A stretch of 64,000 nucleotides of DNA, from NCBI GenBank assembly GCA_963682175.1, contig OY821793.1:24139493-24203492 (forward strand), read 5' to 3'. Below, piece after piece: positions 12,869-25,507 of the stretch. The notes under the pieces were generated by a model that saw only the letters and a list, made by a program, of their open reading frames with translations, was not told where the DNA came from and made no database searches. Origin of the DNA: Triglochin maritima (Eukaryota; Streptophyta; Magnoliopsida; Alismatales; Juncaginaceae). Within the stretch, counting starts at the first letter, position 1; every line of letters starts with the position of its first letter. Both the position numbers and the translations under genes were made by a program.

Positions 12869-13382
12869 CGGTCGAACGAAAACTGTTAATCGGTCGACCG
12901 ATTCTCACCTAGAGAACTGGCCCAACCGAAAAACCCGCCAATCGGTCGACCGGCAAAGGGGGCCCGGTCGACCGAAAAGCCCCAGTAAGAAAACGTTTTC
13001 GCAAACCAAACACCAACGGTCGACCGACCCAACACTCACGGTCGACCGAAAACCACCAGTAAGATTTACCAACAGTCCACACTTCACAGTCGACCGGAAC
13101 CACACGTCCGGTCGACCGGCCATTAAGTTAACTTAAACGTCGGTCGAACGAAGTCAACGAGCGGTCGACCGTTTAGATGGTCAACGCCCCCAACCGACCT
13201 TCAACAGTACTTTCGGTCGACCGGCAAAAGGGGTCCCGTTCGACCGAAAATACCCAGGACGTCTTCTCTCTCTAAAATTGCACAACCGGTCGACCGCCCA
13301 AAAGGGCATCGTTCGACCGGTGCGAGGGATTCTGCCCCAAATACACTATAACCGGTCGACCGAACCAAACACCGGTCGACCG
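12869..13382. repeat. Array of paired CGGTCGACCG palindromes
   Basis: Eight pairs of CGGnnnnCCG-like decamers lie within the LTR. Starts are 12869/12891, 12943/12965, 13017/13039, 13087/13109 (22 bp each), 13141/13162 (21), 13214/13237 and 13287/13310 (23), and 13353/13373 (20). Eleven sites carry the exact core GGTCGACC. The spacers are not alike in sequence. Confidence 0.9.
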
Positions 13383-13704
13383 TTTATAGTTCAGATGCTG
13401 TTGTGCAGGTCCGACGAGCCGACACGGCCTACCGTCGTCCGCTCCCACTCCCACACTAACAATAGGTGAGCTTGAAAGCAAGTTTGACATACCTTAAGGC
13501 TTGAAGAAGCCTTGGAAGAACCACAGTGAGCGCCTCCTCGCGAAAAAGCTCGAACTCCGGCGAACCTCCGATCCCGAACTCTACGACGATTCCGGCGACT
13601 CCAACACTCTGATCCTCGCCTCTGCCAACACCGACGAAGCACAAGGGAGAGAGAGACGCGTGAGAAAGAGAGAGGTCGTGAGAGAGGGAGAGAGTGAAGA
13701 GTGA

Positions 13705-13723
13705 GGGGGGGGGGGGGGGGGGG
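13705..13723. repeat. G19 homopolymer
   Basis: A run of 19 G within a GA-rich stretch, close to the TATA-like site of the solo LTR. Its length may be uncertain in the assembly. Confidence 0.9.
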
Positions 13724-13845
13724 AGAGAGAATTCCAAACCTTTTATACCTTCTCCCGAAACGATCTCAGTCGTCGATCTCATCCACCCCTAATCCTCTCC
13801 TAAACACCATTAGCACCATAAGCAAGGTTAGGATATTACAAAAAC

Positions 13846-15402
13846 AACTAATATATGTGTATTGAAATTGTCAAAGTTATAATAATGCAAAAGGATACAA
13901 GTGACTATGGTGCTGAGGTAAAGGTCCTATACATATAAACAAAAGACAAGCGATAAGCTTAGGTGGGAGATCCTTATCTCTTTAAAGATGACAAAGACAA
14001 CATTTATTTTCTTAATTAACAGGTTTAGGTAGGATGCAAACGCATCAAGAAGGGTGGGTGCATGATCGTCGTTTGAAAATATATAATTCCTAAACTCCCA
14101 ATCCTATTAAGTTTTCGTTAGGAGTGGATCTAATTGTTCTGTTACTGTCCACGACCAACTCCAACGGTTAAAATGGTCGGTCTCAATTTGATCGTTTCCT
14201 TTCAAGTTAGTTGTATAAATTACCATATTTGTTATTTTTTTGCTATCTCATTAATGTTATTCGTGTTATTATTCTCTTGAATACTGACAATATCTAACTT
14301 CATGTCCGAGTACACATTGCGTGCAATTTAGTTGATTCGCCATTTCTTTTAAATCTGGTCACGCAAATGGAAAGCAGTGAACTCATTTCTATTATATAGT
14401 TTTGGTATCATACATTTTTAAGTAATGTTGACTATATTTAACACTAATACATGATTCCACTAACTTATTTGCCCCAAGACTTGATGTGTATATTTTTTTA
14501 TTAATTTTTGGGGGTTAAGTTTAATTCGCATCCTAAATATTAACCAATCAATCATGTTGGGTATATTGTTTATAATTTTTTTGGGTTTAAGTTTAATTCT
14601 CATCCTAATTAAATATCAACCACAAGTAATTATGACGAGGGTCAGAAACGAATCTTAATCTCACCTTGACCCAACTGATACTCGACCGGTTGGGATACAC
14701 AAAGAGTTTACTTGTTAGTTAGGTATATTGAATGAAAATTTTCCATACACAATAACCAGATGCCATCGTAAACATTCAACATAAGAGCACCACTAACGGG
14801 GCGTCATCCTGCTTGACAACCCCCGACGACCCGGTCGACGTGTCGTCGCCCCCTCACCGGGAGCGACAACCCAGTTGTTACGACTAGGTCGTCATTGTTC
14901 ACGCATGCATGCGTGATTTTTTTTTGTTTTGATTTTTTTAAATTTAGTTTTAATGTTTTTTTAATATTTTTTTGAAAATATATTTTCTAATTTTGTTGTT
15001 TTTTTTTATAAAAAAATTAATTTTTTAAAATTTTTCCAAGATGGATCCCGAAATGATGTGGATCAGAGAGAAAATATAGAAAATATTATAGAAAATGTGA
15101 TGAGTTGTGATTAAGAGGTGGATAGTATAGAAAATATAAGAAAATTGGTTGGGGAGAGAGAAAACTGACGTGGAAGAGAGAGAGAAAACTCATGACCAAG
15201 TCGTTCAAGTCATGACTAAAGATGTCTAAAGTAATGATCAAATTCGAGCATACAAAATATACATAAAAAGTTTGGACTAATACATTATTTATATGTCAGT
15301 ATGGTTCATAACTCTCACTCCGAGACTCCGAGTACATAACCAGTGCTGACAAGATTTCTAAGCAGGGGGCACACATTGTATGATTACTTTTTGAATAGAC
15401 AT
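13846..15402. other. Intergenic, no gene; possible MITE debris
   Basis: AT-rich. A GC-richer patch near 14787-14905 is followed by GA-rich DNA to about 15200, a composition common in plant MITEs, but I found no terminal repeats. Confidence 0.45.
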
Positions 15403-15405
15403 TTA

Positions 15406-16020
15406 GGGGGTGTTAGTGGCGTCGAAAGTGACGGAAAGTGATTTTCGGAGTCAACCGGAAAGTAAATGAAAATAGAATTCAGTAGAAAACAGTTTCTCTT
15501 TAACTGAATTTTATTGTTTGTGCATGCGTCGGAAAGTGATTTGGGGAAGGAGATTTCTGTTGTTTGCTCATACTTCTTATGTCCACTGCGACGGGTCGGT
15601 CAGGGGTCCAAAACCAAGCACAATGTAAAAATTCCAACAGTTTGGATAAGGAAAACGGAAGACCGAACTAGTTTCGGTCGACCGAAATGAGACTTCTCAG
15701 AGTGAACATAAACGGAAGACCGAACTAAGTTCGGTCGTCCGAACGGGTAATTCCAGTTACGAATTCGGTGGACCAAAATATGTGCGGTCGTCCGTTACAA
15801 TCATTTTGGTGGACCGAATGTTTGACGGTCGACCGAAAAAATTCGGTTTCCATGGCTTTCCGACCTCAAAGTGACGAAAAACTCAAAGAAAATTTTATAC
15901 ATACCACAGAATCCGACGGAATCCATGTCTCCATGCACAAACAACCTTTTTTCTGGAGTCAACCGGAATCCAAATTCCGTTTCCGTCGGATTCCTTCAGA
16001 ATCCGACTGCACAAACCCCC
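15406..16020. mobile_element. Harbinger-like MITE with TTA duplication
   Basis: The element starts GGGGGTGTTAGTGG and ends (reverse complement) GGGGGTTTGTGCAG, with TTA on both sides (15403-15405 and 16021-16023). A three-base TTA duplication with G-rich ends is the mark of PIF/Harbinger elements. It is 615 bp with no transposase, so it is non-autonomous. The terminal repeats match only loosely beyond the G run, so the superfamily call is moderate. It carries four CGGnnnnCCG pairs. Confidence 0.72.
15656..15835. repeat. Four decamer pairs spaced exactly 19 bp
   Basis: Starts are 15656/15675, 15713/15732, 15766/15785 and 15807/15826. Every pair is 19 bp apart, start to start. Members include CGGAAGACCG, CGGTCGACCG, CGGTCGTCCG and TGGTGGACCG. 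Confidence 0.9.
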
Positions 16021-16062
16021 TTACATGGTCGTCTCGTACGTGTCCGTGGGACTACAGTCACT

Positions 16063-16416
16063 GGTTCCAGAGTGGATCCGGAGTGATTCCAGAGCGGATC
16101 CGGAGTGATTTCAGAGCCGATCCAGATTGTCCAGAGTCGATCCAGATTGATTCCAGAGACGATCCAGAACGATTTCAGAGTCGATGCAGAGTGATTCCAT
16201 AGACGATCCAGAGTGATTCTAGAGCCGATCCAGATTGTCCAGAGTCGATCCAGATTGATCCCAGAAACGATCCAGACCGATTCCAGAGACGATCCGGAAC
16301 GATTCCAGAGACAATCCAAACCGATTCCAGAGTCGATACAGAGCGATTCCATAGACGATCCATAGTGATGTCAGAGTCGATCCAGAGTGATTCGATGCAG
16401 AGTGATTCCAGCACTG
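16063..16416. repeat. 22-bp minisatellite, about 17 units
   Basis: Units resemble GATTCCAGAGTCGATCCAGA plus two bases. Most are 22 bp; units at 16129 and 16237 are 20 bp and one near 16389 is 15 bp. Each unit is two 11-bp halves (GATTCCAGAGN and CGATCCAGANN). A 108-bp higher-order period links 16107 and 16215. All three minus-strand frames stay open over much of the array because the unit lacks stops on that strand; I do not regard these as genes. Confidence 0.93.
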
Positions 16417-18834
16417 TAATGGTTTCGTCATGGTCTTAGATTAGTCTTAGTAAAATTTATTTGGCTACAGTCAATCCCAAATCACACGTCCTACCAAACG
16501 GATCACGAACCGATTCAGACGGCCGTTAACGACCCATTCACGTCGTCTCTCTGGAGTGGGGCCCACGAACGACCCAGATGCATTTGCGCAAATAGGATGC
16601 TCATCAGATGCATATGCGTCAATACCGAAAAAGCAGATGCATATGGCCAATTTGGACACTTACGGGGTGTACTGTAGCAAATTCCCATGTATGTTTTGTA
16701 GGCACATGATTTGTAACAACACATGTTTATTAACAGAAACCTACTTTGCCAATATGTTTTGTAGAAAGACCTTGCTTATGTAATTGTACATTAGTTTATA
16801 TGAAATCAAAATATTAAATCAGGCTGGACTCTGGACAAAGATGCGTTTCAGATACAGGTCCAACTAGCCAGTGAATTCCATTCACAAGTTCGATTTTCAT
16901 TTGCCAGATCTATACAAAGCGGACGTTTAATCTTACTGTTGTAAGTTATAACACATTAACTTCTTGCAATATATTAACAACCACGTAGATTGATTAACTG
17001 GTATAAGTTTAGTTGATAGATCTCTGAATCTTAGATTAGCCCCGACCAAACACAAACTCCTGGCATATGAGTTACATGTTAAGATTTAGTAAAAAAATAC
17101 AAATTGCTTTCGAAAAAATTAACTCCGCTTGAGGTAGAGATTTTAGATTTCTTGTGCAACACTAAAATGGTCCACTTCTAGCTTCAATTTCATGCCATAT
17201 ATCCACATACAATTGTCCGTGCAATAACCATCCACTGGAAAATTATATAACCATATATTCGTAAATTAGCAATTAATTAATCAAACGTTGCTTTAGCATT
17301 TTTCTCCGACATTCATACCACATATCTGCGGCCTAAACAGTAAAGGTTGTAGTCTCAAACTAGTACTCTCATTTGTCGGTGGAAGGTGATTGTCTATCGA
17401 TCAATCTCCTCATCCTTCTGTGTATACGACAAATACAAGCAAATTGACATTTCTTCTCACTAGGATATTAACACATGAATCAATTTTTGTGTGTATCATC
17501 ATTTACATGATAATTACATTAATAAGTAATTATAATATCATGCTTAGCATTATATCCTCTCATTTGAAGAAAAAAAAGAGTAAAATATAATGGAATATAT
17601 ATATATATATATATATATATTCCTTTCACTTTGGTAATATTTACGTCGATTTCTTATATATAAAAAATTACACCGTCAAATCTAATGTACAATTATACTC
17701 TATATGGTTCCGTAGGATCCATTATCTTTCGAATAACGTTGGATTCTAACCAATCGAAAAAGATCTTCCGAAATCCTTGGGGTGTTCTATAAGATCAATT
17801 CGTTTTGTTTTTCTCTCTTCAAATGACAAAACTTCATCTTCCACATTCAACAAAGATTAAACATAAAAAACTCAACTGCGAATGCTTCAAGAAATGAGGT
17901 AATTTAGCATGATAGTATCCAAACAAGAGAGTACAAGTTAAAATGGTCCAAGTTGTAGCCATCAATACAAAATTATCAAAGCAAAACGTATGCATTTAAT
18001 AATCTCTACAGAACTAATCTACTCTGCCTCACTTATTCCCATTAATTAAAAGTTGTACAAACCTTAATGACATGGTCCAAGTGGTTGGTGAACTTTGGCC
18101 TGAAGTCGTAAGTGGGAGGTGGGTTGGGTAGTTCAGTAAGTCCATGTGTGTGCCCCTCTCTAGCACAACATTGACTTACCTGTGTTGGTGGTTCAATAAG
18201 TTACAAAAATGCGTACCAATTACTTTCACTAAAAAAATATTCTGTTTCAATTAGATGGATAGGATGATTGGGTGCAAGTTCGATCCTTAAACCCGTAACA
18301 ACTGATTCTTATACGAGTTAATTTTATTTATAAAGATAGTTTGTGAATATTACAAGTAAGATTTTTTTTAAAATAATAATTATATAAGTAAGATTAACTC
18401 CTATCATTTATTAAAAAAACCACAACAAGGATGTGGTTTCCATATAGGAGATCGACGTATTCATAATTTGAGCTTATCAAAGTGTTTTCACTTCCAAATT
18501 AGAAATGCAATTCATCTATTATATATCTCAAAATGAAATGGATGACTAAGAATTCTAGACCATATGTTACTGTTTGGGCACTGTACATCCACCAACCCCT
18601 CTTGTGTCCCCCATGTTGGATGATTTGCAGTTGCATGCATGTCATCTCTCTGACTACCTTTTGAGTAAGTTGTTTTCTGGTAATTCAATTCAATAGGCTT
18701 GGCAGGTAGTAAAATGACAAGTTGTAGGCCGAGGTTGCCTCCTTTCTACTTCACGTAAAAATTATAAAGCTCAAAGAGAAAACATCCCCTTCTTCTGGAA
18801 AGAAATAGTTCTTTGTAAGATGTCGGGTTGAGCT
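16417..18834. other. Intergenic, no gene recognised
   Basis: AT-rich. It includes an AT microsatellite at 17595-17620. No open frame shows a known family. Confidence 0.5.
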
Positions 18835-21390
18835 AGAGGATTTAGGATAGCATAGGTTTCCACTCTGTCTTTTATCTCCACTATCCTAAAACGTCAAAAG
18901 ATTTTAACTCAGTTGTACTTAAGTAAAGTTCAGTCTTTAAATATGCAGTTAATTCATTTTGGTTGTCGGTTTGCACAAATTTTGTATTCTTTTGACTTAA
19001 CCAATACCATTGGGAGTCCTCATCATCTAAATCCACTGCAATTGGAGGTGATTGTGACGATGAACTAACAACATTTGAACTCATTTGATTTATATTATAT
19101 AGTCTTTCATATTCTTCAAAATATTTGATTAACAAATATCTACACCTATCAACATGATTTTGGAAATTTTCATAATTCATATTTTCAAAATTTTATTTTA
19201 AGAAAACTTGTAAACCAGTAATCTTAAATCTAGAATTCATAATAAAAGTTAAACAACAATTAAATAGAGAAAATTCCAATATTAATTAAACTTAGCCTCT
19301 AGTACGTATAAAATTTCAACAAAACCAGCATTGTGCCTATATTTCGTAAATACTTTAGTAATTGGAAATAATTCATAGATAAATATGTTAGAGGTGTGGT
19401 AATACTGTCCACTTAATATAGTAGTGAATGTGAAACAATATTTTAAAAATCATGCATAAATTGACAATTATTCCAATATAAATCGGTTAACACATACTCA
19501 TTTTATTTTTCATTATAAAATGTTGAAATTGTAAGACGATAAGGAAGACAAACATTTTAACATTTCAGGTGCAGAATTCCATCTCCGAGAGACATCTAAT
19601 TTAATTTTTTTTAGGTTTAATTTCATTATATGCACTAAATTTCTGATATCTAGATGTATTATTACAACCTACATAAACAATTGCATTCCTAACATTTTCT
19701 AAGTAAGATTTAATTGTGCTAAGTCTATTTTGTTCCACTAAGTTCAAAGTGTGACAAATACATATAATATGAAATAATAAACCTTCTATAGTTGGATGCC
19801 AATAATTAATAAGCATTTTTATTGCAGAACTATTGTTAGTAGCATTATCAAATGCAATTGCACAAATTTTATTTTCAAGATTATTAGCTACGTTGACATC
19901 TGATGAGAATTTTATTTATACCGCAAGTGCACGGCGTCTATGAAGACGTGGCAAGTACGTGTCGAACACAAGGAGGGAGAGATTTTGTAGTTGATGTTAT
20001 TTTCGATTAAGAGGAAGAAGGAGAGAAGAATCAATTGGGTTTTTAGGTTTTTTTTTGATTTAATTATCTAAAGTACGAAACAAAAGCAATTAGAACTAAA
20101 ACAAGAAATAAGAAGAGAATTCCGTTTGGTGGAGGTTTAGATTTAAGGTTTAGATTAGAGAACTTAGAAACTTATAATAAATCATGTTTAGTTATGAAGT
20201 ATTACAAGATAAATGATTTAACATAAACTCAAGTAATCAAAATACTAATCACGAACTTAGAATAATAACATTCATTCATCTTCTCTAACCCTAAATCCGT
20301 CACCTCCACCCTTCGGAAAGAGTTAGAAACTCATGGAGGGAGGAAGAAGAAGGGGTCCTTGAGACATTACAAAGAAAACTAAAAAGTAAGAAATAAGAAA
20401 CAGAATTTTATTAATAAAACTAAGGTACACAAATAAGAACAACAACCAAGGACCCCATTTACATCGTTCTCGGGTCTATTTATAGTTGCTACAAGGGACT
20501 TAGGTATAGAATTGGATAGTACACGTGTCCATACACGACTGGACGAAATTGGGACACACAGATCGACCAATGGGCGGCGGAATCGCCGCACATCATGTGT
20601 ATTGTGCGGCGGATTCGCCTCACACGTTGGTCGGATTTAATCAGGATTTTTGTCACGCGTTTATGGTATGATTTGATCCTCCTTTGCACGTCTGGATTGA
20701 TTCTTTCCATTGTCTTGAGCTCCGGATTAATTCCTTCCATTGTTGGAGATTTATATTTGATTTTTCTTTTGACTTTCTCCACACAATAACTTGGTCCTTT
20801 TATTTTGCAATCAGGTCCTTGGCATTTTGCAATTAAGTCCTTGACCTTTTTTTTGTAATTAGCTTCCTTGAATGCTTTTCTGCTTGGATGCATTTCCATT
20901 TGGAACCCGATAAACTTGAACTCGGTCTTTATGATAGAAATGAATCTTTTGCACGCGTTTATGCTCGGAATGTGGGTCATTTGCATTCAGGTCCCTGTAT
21001 TCTGTAAATACGACTAAACACATACCTTAGTAGCATTTATTGATATAAAAGTAATCTAAATGAAAGACATATGATGCAATGTATGCAATGCATCAACATC
21101 GTTAATGTGATTATATATATTTTATATTTAAACACCATGAATCATCTAAATAATTAATAGTTACGCAATAGAAATGATAATTATTTGGACCGGTTCAAAC
21201 ATCATTAGGTAATGCTACTTTATTCTTCATTGATGAAAAATAAGTAATCATGATTTTTCTTTGTTTACCGAATTTATCAAATGTAGTATTTTTAAGTGAT
21301 TTTCTAAAATAGTTTAAATTACGGATTATGGTGGAGGATTGTTTGGCTAGCCTTTAGATTCACATATGTTAAATGATATTTCATATCTAA
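18835..21390 (-). pseudogene. Decayed hAT transposase, split by a solo LTR
   Basis: Fragments of an hAT transposase run along the minus strand in the right order. From high to low coordinates: a region like the first RNase H-fold strand with an in-frame stop where a Trp is expected, then YCVTINYLDDSW (about 21140-21190); after the LTR, CAIAFDNATNNSSAIKML, the conserved DNA-x-x-N motif around a catalytic Asp (about 19810-19870); CHTLNLVEQNRL and VRNAIVYV (19601-19816); and the C-terminal dimerisation region ending SFDVLG (18881-19180), which continues past stops to about 18840. Stops and frame breaks show it is dead. No terminal repeats were found. Confidence 0.8.
19901..21095 (-). mobile_element. 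Solo LTR inside the hAT transposase
   Basis: A 1195-bp LTR begins TGATGAGAATTTT and ends ATGCATCA, so its ends are inverted TGATG/CATCA. Exact duplications ACATC flank it (19896-19900, 21096-21100). Removing it rejoins the hAT reading. On the minus strand it has CTATAAATAG near 20480 and ends with CCGTGCACTTGCGG close to the 3' end. LTRs ending this way belong, as far as I recall, to Ty3/gypsy elements; I do not name a lineage. Confidence 0.92.
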
Positions 21391-23500
21391 TTATGGTACC
21401 CTCATCATCCCGTCCTTGGTCAAAAATAGTCTATATTGGATTAGTTTTTTCCCTAGTACTCGTATTACCTTTTTTAGGTGGATTAACAGGAAGGGGTGGT
21501 GAGTTATCATTATATTTGGTATCAGATGATTAAGCCATGTATATTACTAAATATGCAAATAAAAAGTGAATTTTTGCTCATAAATGAGTAATTCATGATT
21601 ATGGTTGATTAACTTAAATTAACTACTAAAAAGATTAGAAAAGTGTGGGAAATGAAGAGCAGAGAAGTCACAAAGTCGGCGGTCAACAGTTCGTTTGTAG
21701 CTTTAGGCTTCCCGCTTTAACTAAAACTTGACCCGTCTCCACCAAAATCAAATCAATTAGAGAAATTAGAGAAGATTTGGAGAGATTTGAAGAGATTTGT
21801 GTGAAGAGAATGAAAATGGTTGGGGGGTTTATATATGGTACACATATGGTAGTTTCAGAGTTTAAAAAATTAAATTTTACCAACAGCTTCGAGAATCGTT
21901 GACGTTTGCTCCAACGTCTCTCGGAGACCAATGGGGGTGCCTAATATATGTTGACACTATGTAAACATATATTGGATCCCCTCAATCGTGGTCCTGACCA
22001 GGTGGACAACTGCCTAATCAGTCGAATGTGGTGGAGGCCACGTGGCCTCCACCCACTGGTTGGATTATTATTATTTGTTTTGTTTAATTTTTTTAATTAA
22101 TTAGTATTGTTAAATAAGATGATATTGTTAATTATTTTAATTAAATTTATATTGTTAATTATTTTAATTAAATTTTATATTGGTAATTACCTTTATTAAA
22201 TTTAGTTTAATTATGTTAATTACTTATACAATATGTTAATTATGTTAATTTAGTTTAGTATTTAATAATTAATAAAATTTAATTTCAATTATTCGTAAAT
22301 ATTCACATTTAATTATAATATTTTTTGATAAATAAATTTTGTGATATAATTAATTAGAATTATGGAAAATTTAGAAGGAGAAAAATAAATGAGGTGAAAG
22401 TTAGAGTGTTGATGTGACTATATTGATATTTATGAGTGTGTTGTGGATTTGTGGTTGAGATGTGAATTGAAAAAAGAAAATGAAGAAAAATGTCATACTG
22501 ATGTGACGAAAATAAAATGTATTTATTTGACTAAGTTGATATTTATTAAAATACGAGAGCGGAAAATGACGTTACAACTAAACAAACTATCAAAGAAACT
22601 GAGTTGGAACACAACTTTTTAAAATTTTCATTTTCAAATTAAATTAGATTTGAATATTTTTGATGTCGAACTAACATTTATTAATAATAAGTGGACGTCC
22701 GACGTCAACATGGAACATTATTTTGGGCCCCGAACCAATACCAATCGGAGGCTGTCATTGTCATCATCAACAGGGCAGCACAAATCCAACCATCAAACCA
22801 CCCAATGCCACCTCATCTCTCCCGTGGGTCCCACTTGTCAAATGGCCACATAAAACAAACATACCATCTCTCACCGTACCCGACACTACTCGATCGACGG
22901 TCATGATTCGACATAGCGTCCGACCAACGGGCTGGATTGTCCCAACAAACGACCAACGTGGTCCGTGCTGTGGAAGGCGATGTACCAACGGAACAGTTTT
23001 CTTCGAGAAACTCTTTTTTCTTTCCTTTTTTTATTTTTTTTCGAAGTATTTTTTTTAATTTTAGAATTTGTTTTTTTCGCTCGATGGGTATTGCAGGAAG
23101 GTAATGTGCATTGATGATTGACGTAAGAAACATTGAATTCAAATTCCTCATGGAAAGTACACCACATTCTTTTTTACTTTGAGGCTTGAGCCTGAAATTT
23201 GTTTCCAATTTCATCTCTGAACTCCTTTTATATTTTCCTGGAAATAATCTTGACTATATGTTGTTAAGGCTTGGAAAGTTAGCCGAGGGTTTGATGCGAT
23301 CGATACTTTTAACTTTTTGATACATTTAAGAAAAGGTATTTTTGCATTTACTGCGACTGAAATTCATTTATTTTATTTTTATGTTATCGTCTTTTTTCTT
23401 TTTTTTTCAAGTCACTACGAAACTCTCATGTTTACGTTTATAACAAAGAATTTTGTCCCGATTTCACCCCACTTGTTGCATGTCTCGGTATGAGTTTGGG
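21391..23500. other. Intergenic with TE-like debris
   Basis: No gene seen. On the minus strand ATATATAAACCCCCCAACC (near 21838-21820) followed by a CT-rich leader resembles the promoter and leader of a transposon, perhaps Harbinger-like. No coding frame follows. The rest, including the very AT-rich 22060-22360, shows nothing further. Confidence 0.35.
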
Positions 23501-23514
23501 AAAAAAAATCGATC

Positions 23515-24050
23515 TAATTTTTTTAAAAATAATTCCAGATTAAACCTCTACTATTTTTTTTTCAAAATAGACCCGCTAACACCACGTCGCGACACGTGGT
23601 GGTGGCTGACTTTATTTTTTTGTGTATATGAGACACCGAGTTCTGTAGAAAAAATATTTATGGCGGACTCGACGTTGAGGACGTCGAGTTCTGTTGGAAT
23701 GTACTTGATTGTGTCTTTGCCGAGTCTCAACACTTGTAAAAAACTAACCCCAGGGGGGGGGGGTGATGGGCTACTTCGGAGCCTATTTGAAATCGACACT
23801 TTCAATGCCGAGATCAATTAAACAAAATGCGGCAACAACAATGCCAATTTCGTCTAGGTGGAACTCGACGTTCTCAAAGTCGAATTCTACAAAGAGTTTT
23901 TTTGTACATAACAAAGACGCCAAATTCTTTAGACACTAAAAACAAGACCGACCACCGTCACTTGTCGTCACGTAGTGGAAGCGGGTCTAATTTGAAAATT
24001 ATGTTTGTGAGATGTTTAGTTTGGATTTTAAAAATAATATTATTATTATT
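23515..24050. mobile_element. Mutator-like fold-back remnant
   Basis: The left side (TCAAAATAGACCCGCT near 23562, then CACCACGT...CACGTGGTGG) is matched in inverted form on the right (AGCGGGTCTAATTTGAAAA near 23980). Inside are short modules such as GACGTCGAGTTCTG that resemble those in the Mutator-like element at 42950-45115. I could not fix exact ends or a target duplication. An 11-G run sits at 23753-23763. Confidence 0.5.
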
Positions 24051-25498
24051 TCGACAAAAAATCCTATGGATTTTTGAATTCAACTACGATGCCATGCCTA
24101 CTACTTCTACCCAGTCAAAGAATCGTAACAGTATGACCGTTTAAGTACAAAAGTCAAAACTAACATAATTGAAAGTAAAAAACTTTCAAAATAATAATGA
24201 AAAAATAATTTTTTTTGGCAAATTATAGGAGTCATGAAAAATATTTGACAAAATATGAAAAAAAAAACTATAGTGGAGGTAGTGTTTTCAAAAATAGAAA
24301 ATGGTAATTGGATTACCATTTTTTAATTATTGTTTTGATTTTTTTCCTAATTATTATTTTGAAATTTATTACCATTGGATTATCTAGTTCACATTTGTTT
24401 TCAATCATCATTTGTATCCATGTCCCAAATATGTAATTATACTACAAAATGGAAAAAAATGTTGAAATTATTCATCACGTAGATACAATACAAAAATATA
24501 AAAAAGGCTGCGTATATGTACTTTTTTCAATGAGCAATGATATGTTGGTATGAGTTTTTTTCATACTTGCTTGGTATTTGTTTCAAGAAGTTACACATTC
24601 GTTGAGTAAAAAGTAGTTGCTTATATAAAAAACGATGAATACAAATCACGAGGTATTGTGATTCACATTCAAAGCAAAACTAATCAAGTATGGTTTGAGA
24701 TATATCAGTATATCTCAATAGTTTTTTCGACCCCAACGAGACCCATATCAAAATCATGACGAGCGAGATGCAAATCAAAACCAAAGACATTACTAGGATC
24801 CACATAAAAAGTTGCAACTCGTCCAGGGTCTAGTTGAGTGGGGGAGATGATGCATGTTCAATCTGCGTTTGGTAACAATCATGATACGTGAGATTTGAAG
24901 TTACATAACTCATTTCAATTAAAATTAACCCATCACTAATTAAAACACACACACAATAAGTAGGACCCATGTTTCTTTATCTAAGTTAAAAAAAGGATAT
25001 CGAACTCAAATTGAATTGATTACGAGTGAATGGACCCAAGAATTTAAATCCGAGAAGAATGCTCAGAAATATTCTAATGTGAGATTATTCTCTAACACTT
25101 TCTCGGGCGGTCGAACACTTGACTAAGATTATTTTTTATTCTACGACGTGTAAAAAACATGGATGAACGTGTTAAGCCAACTGTTGGGTTTTTTCCCCTC
25201 TGATACCATATTAAAGCATGGATATCAAATTCACAACCAATTTGTTATGAGTGGAGGGACCCAAGAACTTATAACTCAATAGAATACCCATAAATCTTCC
25301 AAGTGGGACTATTCTCTGAGACACTAAATTTCAAATCTCAAACATGTGAACGAGACTGTTCAAATTTGATCATTGTCTTAACTATTCTAAGACAAAAGAT
25401 TTCTAAACTAAAAAAACATTAGTTGGTTCGAACTTTCAAAATTACACAAGTAAACAAAACCATGACAAAATGTAGAAAAGTAATGACATTGGGTGACT
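24051..25498. other. Intergenic, no gene recognised
   Basis: AT-rich with short open frames only. The segments near 25010-25100 and 25220-25330 repeat a theme (GAGTGAATGGACCCAAGAA versus GAGTGGAGGGACCCAAGAA), suggesting an old local duplication. Confidence 0.45.
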
Positions 25499-25507
25499 TA
25501 GAATTTA

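Larger units (their letters stand above)
11902..13840 (-). mobile_element. Gypsy-type solo LTR
   Basis: A 1939-bp LTR with TG...CA ends lies between exact 5-bp duplications AAAAC (11897-11901 and 13841-13845), with no internal region, so it is a solo LTR left by LTR-LTR recombination. On the minus strand it starts TGTAATATCC and ends CGTTACA. The chromovirus LTR here also starts TGT-AT-rich and ends CGTTACA, so I infer a Tekay/Del relative read on the minus strand. It holds a (TA)33 run, a 77-bp tandem array, an array of CGGTCGACCG pairs, a 19-G run and a TATA-like GTATAAAA (minus, 13748-13741). The copy starting at 59867 is related. Confidence 0.93.

Noticed and set aside
12122..12912. Several 60-165 aa frames on both strands
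   Set aside because: Created by the 77-bp tandem array, which lacks stops in several frames.
12869..13382. CRISPR-like array of spaced short repeats
   Set aside because: Repeats are 10-bp palindromes in plant LTRs with irregular unit spacing and no cas genes.
14787..15260. Possible MITE with GC-rich head and GA-rich tail
   Set aside because: No terminal inverted repeats or target duplication could be found.
15996..16431. Three overlapping minus-strand frames rich in W, L, S, G and R
   Set aside because: All three frames of the 22-bp minisatellite are open; no start context or family.
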